Of a stretch of DNA of 44,095 bases, positions 8,493 through 16,886 are shown in pieces (position 1 is the stretch's first letter; each line of letters starts with the position of its first letter). Below the pieces are notes generated by a model that had not been told where the DNA came from, did not search any database, and was given only the letters and a program-made list of their open reading frames with translations. Both the position numbers and the translations under genes were made by a program. Origin of the DNA: Chryseobacterium sp. 39-10 (GTDB lineage: Bacteria > Bacteroidota > Bacteroidia > Flavobacteriales > Weeksellaceae); NCBI GenBank assembly GCA_001898255.1, contig MKTK01000031.1:1-44095 (forward strand), read 5' to 3'.

Positions 8493-10970
8493 TTACTTAG
8501 TATTAATGTTAATATGTAGTTGAGTTCTATGATCCGGAACTTTTACCATAATTTTGGTTCCGGCTTCGTTCCAGCTCCACTGGATGTTTTTGATGTCTTT
8601 TTCAACATCCATTTTTCCTTCTTCCACAAAAACGGCTTCTTTACCATTGATGGTAATGCTTTTTGGTTTTTCTTCGGACAGAATACTGAGTACAAAATTT
8701 CTTTTGTCGGACTGGCGAAAACCTTTATCCTCCGGTGTAATTTGAATATCGTATCCTGCAGCCGTTGTTGTGCAAAGTATATTAGTTTTAGAGAAAACAT
8801 CTTTCAGATAATCCTGATTTAAACCATCATCTTCATACAGCGTAAACTGTGCTTTTTCGTCTTCATAATTCGGAAAAACATGGAAGTAAACGGGATAATC
8901 TTTGTTCTCGTGAATGTATTGCATAATAGGCATCATCGGAACGATGGATCCTTTTTTTACAAAAATCGGAATACGGTTTAGCGGTGCTTTGTACGGCACG
9001 GTTTGTCCACCCAGATATTCGGTTTTTTTGTCATTAAAATCAATCCATTCCCCATCCGGAAGGTAAACCCGTTTTACCCGCTCGCCTTTTTTCAAAACGG
9101 GAGCAACGAGAATTTCTTCCCCAAAAATAAACTGATTGTCGATTTTTACGGCTTCCAAATCGTTGGGATATTCCATAAATAAACCTCTGGTAATCGGAAG
9201 TCCTGTATCGTGGGCTTTTCTGGAATAGGTGTACAGATAAGGAAACAACTGGTATTTGAGTTCGATGGCTGCTTTGGTATTTTTCTCTGCCACTTCGCCA
9301 AACATCCAAGGTTCAACTGCATTATCGCCTTCATGATGCGCGCGACTTAGCGGACAAAAAATTCCAAACTGCATCCAACGTGTGTAGAGTTCGGCTGTGG
9401 CCTCATAATCGGTGATATCTCCGCAATAGCCGGAAATATCGGTGGTCCAAAATGGAATTCCACCTAAACCAGCAGAAATTCCTACGGCAACTTGATTTTC
9501 CATTTGCGCCCAACCTTCCAACACATCGTTTCCGTTTCCACTGTCATTCGTCCATCCAAACGTATAACGTTGCAAACCTGCATAGGCCGAACGTGTCATT
9601 TGGAAAACCCGTTTGTTAGGATTGTTTTTTTCGAATTGTTCTTTCACCACTTTATCCCAAGTTAAACCATAGATATTGTGGATTTCATCGTGCATTCCGA
9701 TAGCATGTTTCATGTTCAAACGGTCCACATCTTCCTCATTGCTCCAAGCAGGTTCTCCCATATCGGTCCAGAAACCGCTCACTCCATCATCTAAGGGTTT
9801 TTGTTGGTATTTGCCCCACCAATCGGCCACTTCAGGAATGGTAAAATCCACCACGCCGCAGTTTCCACCCCATGGCCAAGGCATTTCGTACGCTTTATTG
9901 CTGCGGACATCCTTTACAAAATAGCCCAGTTTATTGGCTTCAACATACTGTTTATTGTCTTTCTGTGAAATCACCGGATCTTGAGAGACAATCATTTTGA
10001 AACCATTGTCTTTCAGTTTTTTCAGCATTCCTTTGGGATCTGTATAGTTGCCCTTTCTCCATTCGAAATCCTGCAAATTCTGTGTCCATCCGATGTCTTG
10101 ATAAATTACATCAATGGGAATTTTTCTTTTTCTAAATTCCTGCGCAATCTCCAATGCCTGATTTTCTTTGGTATATAAACCCCGACTTTGAGAGAATCCC
10201 AACGCCCATTTCGGTGGCATAATGGGTTTTCCCGTCAGCGAAATATACTGCTGCTGAATATCTTTATAATCTTTCCCGAAAATAAAATAGTACACAAAAG
10301 CACCATCGGGAGCTTCAAAGGAGTAATAATCCTGAGATTCTGTTCCGAATTTGAATTCGGTTTTATACGTATTATCAAGGAAAATTCCGTAGCGATAGCT
10401 GCTCATAAAAAACGGAATGCTTTTCGCCAGCGGATCTTCTGTTACGCTATAGCAAGGGCGATCGCTATTCCACATTTTATAATTTTTGCCACGACGGTTC
10501 AATGTTCCTGTTTTTTCGCCTAGCCCAAAGAATTGTTCGTCGCTGCGAAGGATTTTTTTGGCTTTAATGCCTTTGCCTTGCGTTAAATGTCCTTCTTCTT
10601 TAAAATCGCTGAACACGAGTTTCTGCCATTTATCGAAAATCTGCAACTGCATCGGATTTTTGTTCACCCGAATTCTTAATTTCGAAGTAAAGATTTCGTA
10701 GGCCGAAGGTTCTTCGTTGACGGATATGTTTCCTACATTTTCAAGGTTTTCGTTCACCACCGCATAAGACTGATTTTTGCGGATGAATTTTCCTGCCTGA
10801 TCGTACCATACTTTCACCACCGAGCTGCTGTTGATCGAGAGTGAAAGTTTAGAACCATCCTTACAGTTGAATATAACCTGATTTCCTTTTAATGTATAGG
10901 AAGATATTTCTCCGGCAAAAAGTACCGATGAGCACAACAAGCCGAAAAGGATAAGAATAAGTTTTCTCAA
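8493..10970 (-). CDS. GH31 family alpha-glucosidase / dextran-acting glucosidase
   Basis: An 825-residue protein with signal peptide (MRKLILILFGLLCSSVLFAG), an N-terminal galactose-mutarotase-like beta-sandwich (about 25-240), a catalytic barrel (about 250-620) and C-terminal beta domains including a DUF5110-like segment. The GH31 nucleophile motif is GFWTDMGEP, nucleophile Asp403; the acid/base is probably Asp476 in FGWTNDSGNGND. The motif QDIGWTQNLQDFEWRKGNYTDP (286-312) matches the substrate-binding region of bacterial GH31 enzymes. In Flavobacterium johnsoniae the GH31 member beside GH97 and GH65 acts on dextran, so alpha-1,6 specificity is likely here, though GH31 also includes alpha-1,4-glucosidases and alpha-xylosidases. 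It is preceded on the transcript by a hairpin at 11038-11065 and abuts the GH97 gene. Confidence 0.9.
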   Translation of the reverse strand: MRKLILILFGLLCSSVLFAGEISSYTLKGNQVIFNCKDGSKLSLSINSSSVVKVWYDQAGKFIRKNQSYAVVNENLENVGNISVNEEPSAYEIFTSKLRIRVNKNPMQLQIFDKWQKLVFSDFKEEGHLTQGKGIKAKKILRSDEQFFGLGEKTGTLNRRGKNYKMWNSDRPCYSVTEDPLAKSIPFFMSSYRYGIFLDNTYKTEFKFGTESQDYYSFEAPDGAFVYYFIFGKDYKDIQQQYISLTGKPIMPPKWALGFSQSRGLYTKENQALEIAQEFRKRKIPIDVIYQDIGWTQNLQDFEWRKGNYTDPKGMLKKLKDNGFKMIVSQDPVISQKDNKQYVEANKLGYFVKDVRSNKAYEMPWPWGGNCGVVDFTIPEVADWWGKYQQKPLDDGVSGFWTDMGEPAWSNEEDVDRLNMKHAIGMHDEIHNIYGLTWDKVVKEQFEKNNPNKRVFQMTRSAYAGLQRYTFGWTNDSGNGNDVLEGWAQMENQVAVGISAGLGGIPFWTTDISGYCGDITDYEATAELYTRWMQFGIFCPLSRAHHEGDNAVEPWMFGEVAEKNTKAAIELKYQLFPYLYTYSRKAHDTGLPITRGLFMEYPNDLEAVKIDNQFIFGEEILVAPVLKKGERVKRVYLPDGEWIDFNDKKTEYLGGQTVPYKAPLNRIPIFVKKGSIVPMMPIMQYIHENKDYPVYFHVFPNYEDEKAQFTLYEDDGLNQDYLKDVFSKTNILCTTTAAGYDIQITPEDKGFRQSDKRNFVLSILSEEKPKSITINGKEAVFVEEGKMDVEKDIKNIQWSWNEAGTKIMVKVPDHRTQLHININTK

Positions 10971-11037
10971 AACAATTATTTTTATTGTAACAATATAGTT
11001 TACCTTGTATTCATTCTTTTAAAAAAAACGAGTAGAA

Positions 11038-11065
11038 AGATCACACGATTTTCACCGTGTGATCT
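11038..11065 (-). terminator. Intra-PUL hairpin between SusE/F-like and GH31 genes
   Basis: AGATCACACG (11038-11047) pairs perfectly with CGTGTGATCT (11056-11065) around an 8-nt loop. On the minus strand a run of eight T residues follows about 10 nt after the stem. It could partly terminate the transcript after the outer-membrane genes, or set an mRNA processing/stability border so that binding and transport proteins are made in excess of the enzymes. Confidence 0.65.
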
Positions 11066-11085
11066 TCTGAATGATATGAGAAAAA

Positions 11086-12555
11086 CTATTGAATAGTCAA
11101 AGTATTGGTATCTAAATCGAGCGTAAATGTTCTCGTTCCTGCTTCGCTGGCTTTCACTTTCCATTTATGATCGGTTGCATCGCCACCTGCACATTTCACT
11201 CTTTCAACAAATGTGGTGTTTGAGATGCTTTGATCAGCAGTAACAGCCACCAATTCAGTACCATCGCACCATGTTGTGTTGAATTTAGCAAACTTAAATG
11301 ATCCGGCGGTAAGGTTACCAGTCCACGTGTAAACACTTCCGTTTTTCTGCATTGGAGTAAGGGTACCCATGTTCCAACCGTTTGGTGTTGCATCCCCTAA
11401 CATGTAAACATTAACGGGTTCAAACTTGATGGTATTATTGGAGGTGTTGAGGATGATTTTATATCGTCCGGTTTCTGATGAAGAAACTTTCCATTTATAA
11501 TCAGGATCGCATCCTTTCATTTGGTTTACGGCTCCATCAACTAATCCTTGATTATCGGTTAACGGACGGTACCAGTTGCCACACCAGTCTCCAGTTTCAC
11601 CAGCTAAAATTTTGAAGTTTCCAGGTTTCAATGTAGCTTCAAGTGTGAAAATGAAAAGATTTTCTGTGTCTTGCTTGAATTCTACAGGGTTGTTAATTTC
11701 CCAACCGCTTGGTGAAGCATCGCCGACGATATAAATTTTACTGAACATTGGACCCGTCATTTTCTCACTTTTGTAGGTAAGAGAAAGTACATCAACTGTT
11801 ATTTTGTATAGCGCTGTATCACTTACTGTCCACTGTAAATCTTGCCCGCTTCCGCCTTGGTTGTAAACCATTTTGTTTTCATCTGAAGGATCTTTCGTGT
11901 AGAAATCTTGACAGAAACAACCATCTTGGCTCGTAGCAAATTTAAAGTTTCCGTTTTTCAGCTGTCCGTAGTACACAAATTCTGAAGGGTTAGTGGCACT
12001 TCTTGTGAGTTCGGTTGCTTTGGTAATATCCCAACCATTTGGCGTTGCATCTCCTACAATGTAGAGTTTTTTAGTAAATGGTTTAAACGGAGTTACTGAA
12101 AAGTTGGTTACAACGCTTTGTGATTGTACAGATGTATCACCGAATGTTGCGGTAACACGTGCCTGCATTTCGATTGGTGTACCTGGAGTTGCACCGTAAG
12201 TTTCTACCAAAAGGTTATTAAGATCACCAATGACCATATCATAGGAGTAGATATTCTTACCAATTTCAAAAACCTGAGGATGTGCAAAATTGTTTCCGTT
12301 TTTGTCTATTTCCAGTTTATAAGAAATTGAAGAATTGCTTCCCTGGTTGTTTGCTGCCGTCCAACTAAAAGTATATTTTGAGTTGTACATTCCAGGCAAA
12401 AGCTCTTTAATATCTGATGTTTTAACAGATAATTCGCTCATTTGAAAGTCTCTTGGTGCCAGCTCTTCGCGACAAGCGAGTACCCCGAGCAAGAACAAGG
12501 GTAACAGCCAAAAAAGCTTCTTGTTCCACTTATAAATATTATGAACTGTTTTCAT
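11086..12555 (-). CDS. SusE/SusF-like outer-membrane alpha-glucan-binding lipoprotein
   Basis: The 489-residue protein has a lipoprotein signal with lipobox LGVLAC, Cys28, followed by REEL, an acidic start that fits surface-exposed Bacteroidota lipoproteins. A SusE N-terminal domain (about 35-155, SELSVKTSDIKELLPGMYN) is followed by three repeats that each begin with a near-identical turn: LYIVGDATPNGWDI, IYIVGDASPSGWEI and VYMLGDATPNGWNM. This is the SusF pattern of three tandem starch-binding domains. It follows SusD on the transcript, the normal place for a glycan-binding partner of SusCD. It should hold alpha-glucan near the SusCD complex. Whether the binding sites prefer alpha-1,4 or alpha-1,6 chains cannot be read from the sequence. 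Confidence 0.9.
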   Translation of the reverse strand: MKTVHNIYKWNKKLFWLLPLFLLGVLACREELAPRDFQMSELSVKTSDIKELLPGMYNSKYTFSWTAANNQGSNSSISYKLEIDKNGNNFAHPQVFEIGKNIYSYDMVIGDLNNLLVETYGATPGTPIEMQARVTATFGDTSVQSQSVVTNFSVTPFKPFTKKLYIVGDATPNGWDITKATELTRSATNPSEFVYYGQLKNGNFKFATSQDGCFCQDFYTKDPSDENKMVYNQGGSGQDLQWTVSDTALYKITVDVLSLTYKSEKMTGPMFSKIYIVGDASPSGWEINNPVEFKQDTENLFIFTLEATLKPGNFKILAGETGDWCGNWYRPLTDNQGLVDGAVNQMKGCDPDYKWKVSSSETGRYKIILNTSNNTIKFEPVNVYMLGDATPNGWNMGTLTPMQKNGSVYTWTGNLTAGSFKFAKFNTTWCDGTELVAVTADQSISNTTFVERVKCAGGDATDHKWKVKASEAGTRTFTLDLDTNTLTIQ

Positions 12556-12576
12556 ATTGATGTTTAAATTAAATGA

Positions 12577-14058
12577 TTAATATCCTGGGTTTTGCGTTAA
12601 ATTAGCATTTCTGTCTCTTTCAATTTGCGGAATTGGAAGTAGTAAATACTTGCTTGTTGCATTGGTTCTACCAATAGAGTGTAAGAAATCTAATCCATAC
12701 TGTCCGTTGTTTACCCGTACCAAATCGAACCATCTTTGTCCTTCGAATGCTAACTCCATTCTTCTTTCATGCAATACTTTTTCGCGGAAAGCAACCTGAG
12801 AAAGTCCTGAAGAAACATTACCCAATCCTGCTCTTGCTCGTACAAGGTTAAGCGGAGCTGCTGCCAATGAAGTTTGTCCCAACTCATTAAGTGCTTCTGC
12901 TTTCATCAACAATACTTCAGAGTATCTCATGATTGGAAAGTTAAGCGGACTGTTGTCATAAGATGGGAATGCAGAAAGCGGTACCAAGAATTTTTTTACA
13001 TTATAACCTGTTAATGAATAACTTGCTTTGTACTCTTTTCCGTCATAATCTGGACAACCTGCATAGAAAATAGTTTTGGCTTTTCTGTTGTCACCGGCTT
13101 CATAGCTGTTTACAAATTCCTGCGTTGGTTGGTTCCAACCCCATCCGCCACCAACGAAATTGGCGCCACGCGGACCCATAAATGTACTTGCCCATGATGC
13201 TTGATTCTCGTTGCTCCAGAAATCGTAACCACCATCGGATGCGTATTGCACTTCGAATAGGGATTCTACGCCGTTTTCTTTGTTAACGTTGAAGTTGTCT
13301 GCATAATCCGGATTTAGGGCATAACCCATTCCTTCAAGCTGAGTAGTAAGATCTACCACTTTTTGCCAGTTGCCCAAAGTAAGGTACACTTTTGCCAATG
13401 CTCCTATAGCAGCACCTTTGCTTGCTCTACCTTTTTCAGTATCACTGTATTGTTGTTTGGTTGGAAGCAACTGTATTGCTTTTTCCAAATCGGAAACAAT
13501 CAGGTTATAGATATCTGCTTTTGGTGCTCTTGCAGGGTACAAATCTCCGTTCACATCTTGCGGTGTGGTAACCAATGGAACATCACCAAAGAAACGAACT
13601 AAAATAAAGTAGTAGTGTGCTCTTAAGAAATAGGCCTCACCCATACTTCTGTTCTTAGAGGTTTCATCAATATTAAGCTTTGGTGCGGTATTGATGATGA
13701 TGTTGGCTGAAAGAATTCCTGGCCATGGCCCTCTCCAAAGGTCCAATACACCTTGGTTGTCGGTACTGGTTACAAAGTTGGAAAGCTGCGTGGTTTCGAT
13801 ACCGTCGTCACCTCCACCAGCACCTACAATACTGTTTCCGGCAAAGATGTCGCTGGTCCACATTCTCATGTTGTAAAGCTTAGGACGCTGCAGCGGCTGA
13901 TAAGCCCCGTTAACAATGGTCGCTAATTCTTCAGCAGTTTTAGGATAATTACCTGTATTGATGGTATCCGGCTGCGTTCTGTCTAGGAAATCGTCATTAC
14001 AGCTGCTAGTTGCAAATAGAGCGAATAATGAGAATAATGCTATTTTAATATTTTTCAT
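12577..14058 (-). CDS. SusD/RagB family outer-membrane nutrient-binding lipoprotein
   Basis: From Met at 14058 the product is 493 residues with a lipoprotein signal (MKNIKIALFSLFALFATSSC, Cys20, then NDDFLDR). The body shows the SusD fold: an early 'YPKTAEELATIVNGAYQ' segment, helical TPR-like parts around YFLRAHYYFILVRFFGDVPLV, and a C-terminal block with YSEVLLMKAEALNELGQ, VLHERRMELAFEGQRWFDLVR and the usual ending LLPIPQIERDRNANLTQNPGY. An upstream Met at 14082 would lie inside the SusC gene and precede the signal by eight residues, so I prefer 14058. The gene follows SusC directly and should form the lid of its transporter, binding alpha-gluco-oligosaccharides. Confidence 0.95.
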   Translation of the reverse strand: MKNIKIALFSLFALFATSSCNDDFLDRTQPDTINTGNYPKTAEELATIVNGAYQPLQRPKLYNMRMWTSDIFAGNSIVGAGGGDDGIETTQLSNFVTSTDNQGVLDLWRGPWPGILSANIIINTAPKLNIDETSKNRSMGEAYFLRAHYYFILVRFFGDVPLVTTPQDVNGDLYPARAPKADIYNLIVSDLEKAIQLLPTKQQYSDTEKGRASKGAAIGALAKVYLTLGNWQKVVDLTTQLEGMGYALNPDYADNFNVNKENGVESLFEVQYASDGGYDFWSNENQASWASTFMGPRGANFVGGGWGWNQPTQEFVNSYEAGDNRKAKTIFYAGCPDYDGKEYKASYSLTGYNVKKFLVPLSAFPSYDNSPLNFPIMRYSEVLLMKAEALNELGQTSLAAAPLNLVRARAGLGNVSSGLSQVAFREKVLHERRMELAFEGQRWFDLVRVNNGQYGLDFLHSIGRTNATSKYLLLPIPQIERDRNANLTQNPGY

Positions 14059-14071
14059 TGTATAGATAATT

Positions 14072-16873
14072 TTAGAATGCAACGTTAAGACCGAAAGAAA
14101 CTGTTCTTGTTACAGGATAAGTTCCATTGTCAATACCATTTACAGGTACTTCCGGATCAAAACCTGAATACTTGGTCCACGTCACAAGATTTTGTGCAGA
14201 GGTAAAGATCTTAACACTGTTGAAATTCTGTCCGAAAACTCCTTTAGGTAAGGTGTAGCTCAAATTAATGTTTTTAAGCTTGATGTATGAACCATCTTCC
14301 ACAAATCTGTCGCTTACCCTTGTATTTTGATTCGGATCTCCAAAGATTGCTCTTGGCATACTGTTGCTGGTTCCCTCACCGGTCCATCTGTCTAATACCG
14401 CTGTACTTTGGTTCGCAATAATCGACATTGATTCGGTGTACATTCTGTTCACGTTATAAATATCGTTGCCATAACTTCCTTGGAGGAATACGGTTAAATC
14501 CCAATTTTTATACGTGAAAGTGTTGTTTAAAGAGAAGGTGAATTTAGGGTTTGGATTACCAATAATGGTTCTGTCCTTATCATCAATCACCCCGTCGTTG
14601 TTCAAATCTTTGAAGCGAATATCACCAGGAGCTGTACTGGTTGCAGGATTAGATCCGGCATACTGTACTGCATGTGCATTAACTTCTGCCTGATTCTGGA
14701 AAATACCATCGGTAACATAACCATAGAAAACATTCACAGGATAGTTGGCAGTAATAATACCGAACATACGGTTTAGGTTAGTTCCATCGCCTGCACCTGG
14801 TAGAAAGGTTTTGGTATTAATATCTTCTACATTGTTTTTATTGTAAGAGAATACCAGATCGGTTGACCATTTGAAGTTTTCTTTCACAAAGTTTCTTGTA
14901 GATAAGGTGGCTTCAATCCCTTTGTTTTGAATTCTACCTGCATTAATGGAAGGAACATAAACATCAGAATAACCGGAAGTTACAGGAACCGACATCGGCA
15001 CAAGCATTTCTTTCGTATTTTTGATGTAGCCATCAACCACTAAGCTGATTCTGTTGTTGAACATATCCAAATCAAAACCTGCATTAATCATCTCCTGCCC
15101 TTCCCATTTCACATTTGGATTAGGAAGAACGGTTGGCAACACTGCACTTACAAAAGTATTATTGAAGTTGTACAGATAGGTATTGTATGAAGAAGAGAAT
15201 GAATAGTTACCAATTTCCTGGTTACCAGTGATACCATAACCTGCTCTCAGTTTCAAGTTGTTGATGGTTTTGGAATCCTTCATGAAGTTCTCGTTAGAGA
15301 TTCTCCATGCCAAAGCTGCAGAAGGGAACCAACCCCAACGGTTGTCTCTACCAAATCTGGAAGAACCATCTCTACGAATGGTAGCGGTAATATAGTATTT
15401 ATTGGCATAGTTGTAGTTAACACGACCCAAGTAAGACATAAGCGCCCACTCCGACATGTTACCGTGCTGCACCGGTTGCAAAATACCGTTATCAATTTGC
15501 TGAGTACTTTCACTTGGGAATTTTTGTACAGAGGCCTCCAGATAATTATACTGGTTGGTTTGTGCACTACTACCCACTACGGCGTTCACGTGATGATCTT
15601 CTCCAAAAGTTTTATCATAGGTTAACGTGTTATCCCACAACAAAGTGATGCTTCTGTTTGATTTTTCTCTTAAGTAAGAGTTTTTTTGTGAAGTGATTCC
15701 CCATGTGAATTTAGGAGACCATGTTCTTTCGTACCAAAGGTTAGCTTCTACACCTCCTAAAGACTTGAATTTCAAACCGTCCAATAGATCAACTTCTGCA
15801 TAAATGTTCCCCTGAATATTATACCCTTTTGTAGAATTTTCTACAATAGAAGCTTTCCCAATCGGGTTATCGATTGCTCCGTAAAGCATTGCATTAGCAC
15901 CAGGACCTGCCCAACCTCCATTTTCATCATAAATCGCCCGTGTTGGCAAAGAAGAGATGGTTCCTTTAATGTCGTAAGACCCACTTTTCTTAATATCATG
16001 CTGCAGTTTTACACTGTTACCAATTTTCAAGAAGGGCTTAATCTTGGTATCACCGTTCAACTGAAATATATAACGATCATAGTCGGTATTGAGTACCACC
16101 CCTTTTTGGTTGAAATAACTGGCAGAAACATAAAGATTACTTTTTTCTGAACGATCACCGTAAGACAGTGAATAGCTCTGCATGAATGCAGGTTTGAAAA
16201 GCGCTTTAATCCAATCAGTGCCTATACCCAAAGCATCCGGATTTTTAAACTCAGGATTGGTTGCCATGTCTGCGTTGGAAAGAAGTTCGTTATTGAACTT
16301 TGCATATTGCGCAGCGTTTAAAACAGTAGTCATGTTGGTTACGCTTTGCATACCAGTGAAGGTATCAAAATTCAAAATACCGCCTTTGGTCCCACGTTTT
16401 GTGCTGATCATCACCACACCGTTTGCACCTCTCGAACCGTAAATTGCGGTAGATGATGCGTCTTTCAAGATGTTGATGGATTCCACATCGTTCATGTTGA
16501 TTTGGTTCAACCCTCCGTTCAGCGGCATACCATCAACAACAATCAATGGGTTGTTATTAGCAATGGTTCCAGTTCCTCTGATTCGGAATGTCACGTTACT
16601 TCCAGGTTCCCCTGAGTTCACCACTGTAACACCAGAAGCTCTACCTTGAATGGCTTGACCAATGTCTGCAACTGGTTGATTCTCTGCTTTGTTAAGATTA
16701 ATCACCGATACTGAGCCGGTAAGATCTTTTACTTTTGCTTTACCATAACCGATTAATACTACTTCCTCTATTTTTTGTTCCTTAATAGGAGCTTCTTTCT
16801 CTTGGGCATTAAAATTCCCTGAGAAATAGAGAGCCGCAACGGCTACTGTGCATCTTAAATAATTCGATTTCAC
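14072..16873 (-). CDS. SusC/RagA family TonB-linked outer-membrane transporter
   Basis: A 933-residue TonB-dependent receptor. After the signal peptide it goes almost straight to a TonB-box-like KIEEVVLIGYGKAKVKDLTGS (about 33-53), then the plug domain with IQGRASGVTVVNSGEPG, RIRGTGTI, PLIVVDGMPLNG and INILKDASSTAIYGSRGANGVVMI, all hallmarks of SusC. The beta-barrel fills the rest and ends in Phe (TVSFGLNVAF). Most SusC proteins are about 1000 residues and carry an N-terminal carboxypeptidase-like extension; that domain is missing here. It precedes SusD on the transcript and follows the GH27-like enzyme gene by 13 bases. It should import alpha-gluco-oligosaccharides. Confidence 0.95.
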   Translation of the reverse strand: MKSNYLRCTVAVAALYFSGNFNAQEKEAPIKEQKIEEVVLIGYGKAKVKDLTGSVSVINLNKAENQPVADIGQAIQGRASGVTVVNSGEPGSNVTFRIRGTGTIANNNPLIVVDGMPLNGGLNQINMNDVESINILKDASSTAIYGSRGANGVVMISTKRGTKGGILNFDTFTGMQSVTNMTTVLNAAQYAKFNNELLSNADMATNPEFKNPDALGIGTDWIKALFKPAFMQSYSLSYGDRSEKSNLYVSASYFNQKGVVLNTDYDRYIFQLNGDTKIKPFLKIGNSVKLQHDIKKSGSYDIKGTISSLPTRAIYDENGGWAGPGANAMLYGAIDNPIGKASIVENSTKGYNIQGNIYAEVDLLDGLKFKSLGGVEANLWYERTWSPKFTWGITSQKNSYLREKSNRSITLLWDNTLTYDKTFGEDHHVNAVVGSSAQTNQYNYLEASVQKFPSESTQQIDNGILQPVQHGNMSEWALMSYLGRVNYNYANKYYITATIRRDGSSRFGRDNRWGWFPSAALAWRISNENFMKDSKTINNLKLRAGYGITGNQEIGNYSFSSSYNTYLYNFNNTFVSAVLPTVLPNPNVKWEGQEMINAGFDLDMFNNRISLVVDGYIKNTKEMLVPMSVPVTSGYSDVYVPSINAGRIQNKGIEATLSTRNFVKENFKWSTDLVFSYNKNNVEDINTKTFLPGAGDGTNLNRMFGIITANYPVNVFYGYVTDGIFQNQAEVNAHAVQYAGSNPATSTAPGDIRFKDLNNDGVIDDKDRTIIGNPNPKFTFSLNNTFTYKNWDLTVFLQGSYGNDIYNVNRMYTESMSIIANQSTAVLDRWTGEGTSNSMPRAIFGDPNQNTRVSDRFVEDGSYIKLKNINLSYTLPKGVFGQNFNSVKIFTSAQNLVTWTKYSGFDPEVPVNGIDNGTYPVTRTVSFGLNVAF

Positions 16874-16886
16874 TTAAAATGGTTTT

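Noticed and set aside
14059-14082. Upstream start for the SusD gene at 14082
   Set aside because: It would add eight residues before a perfect lipoprotein signal and overlap the SusC gene; Met at 14058 gives the normal signal peptide.
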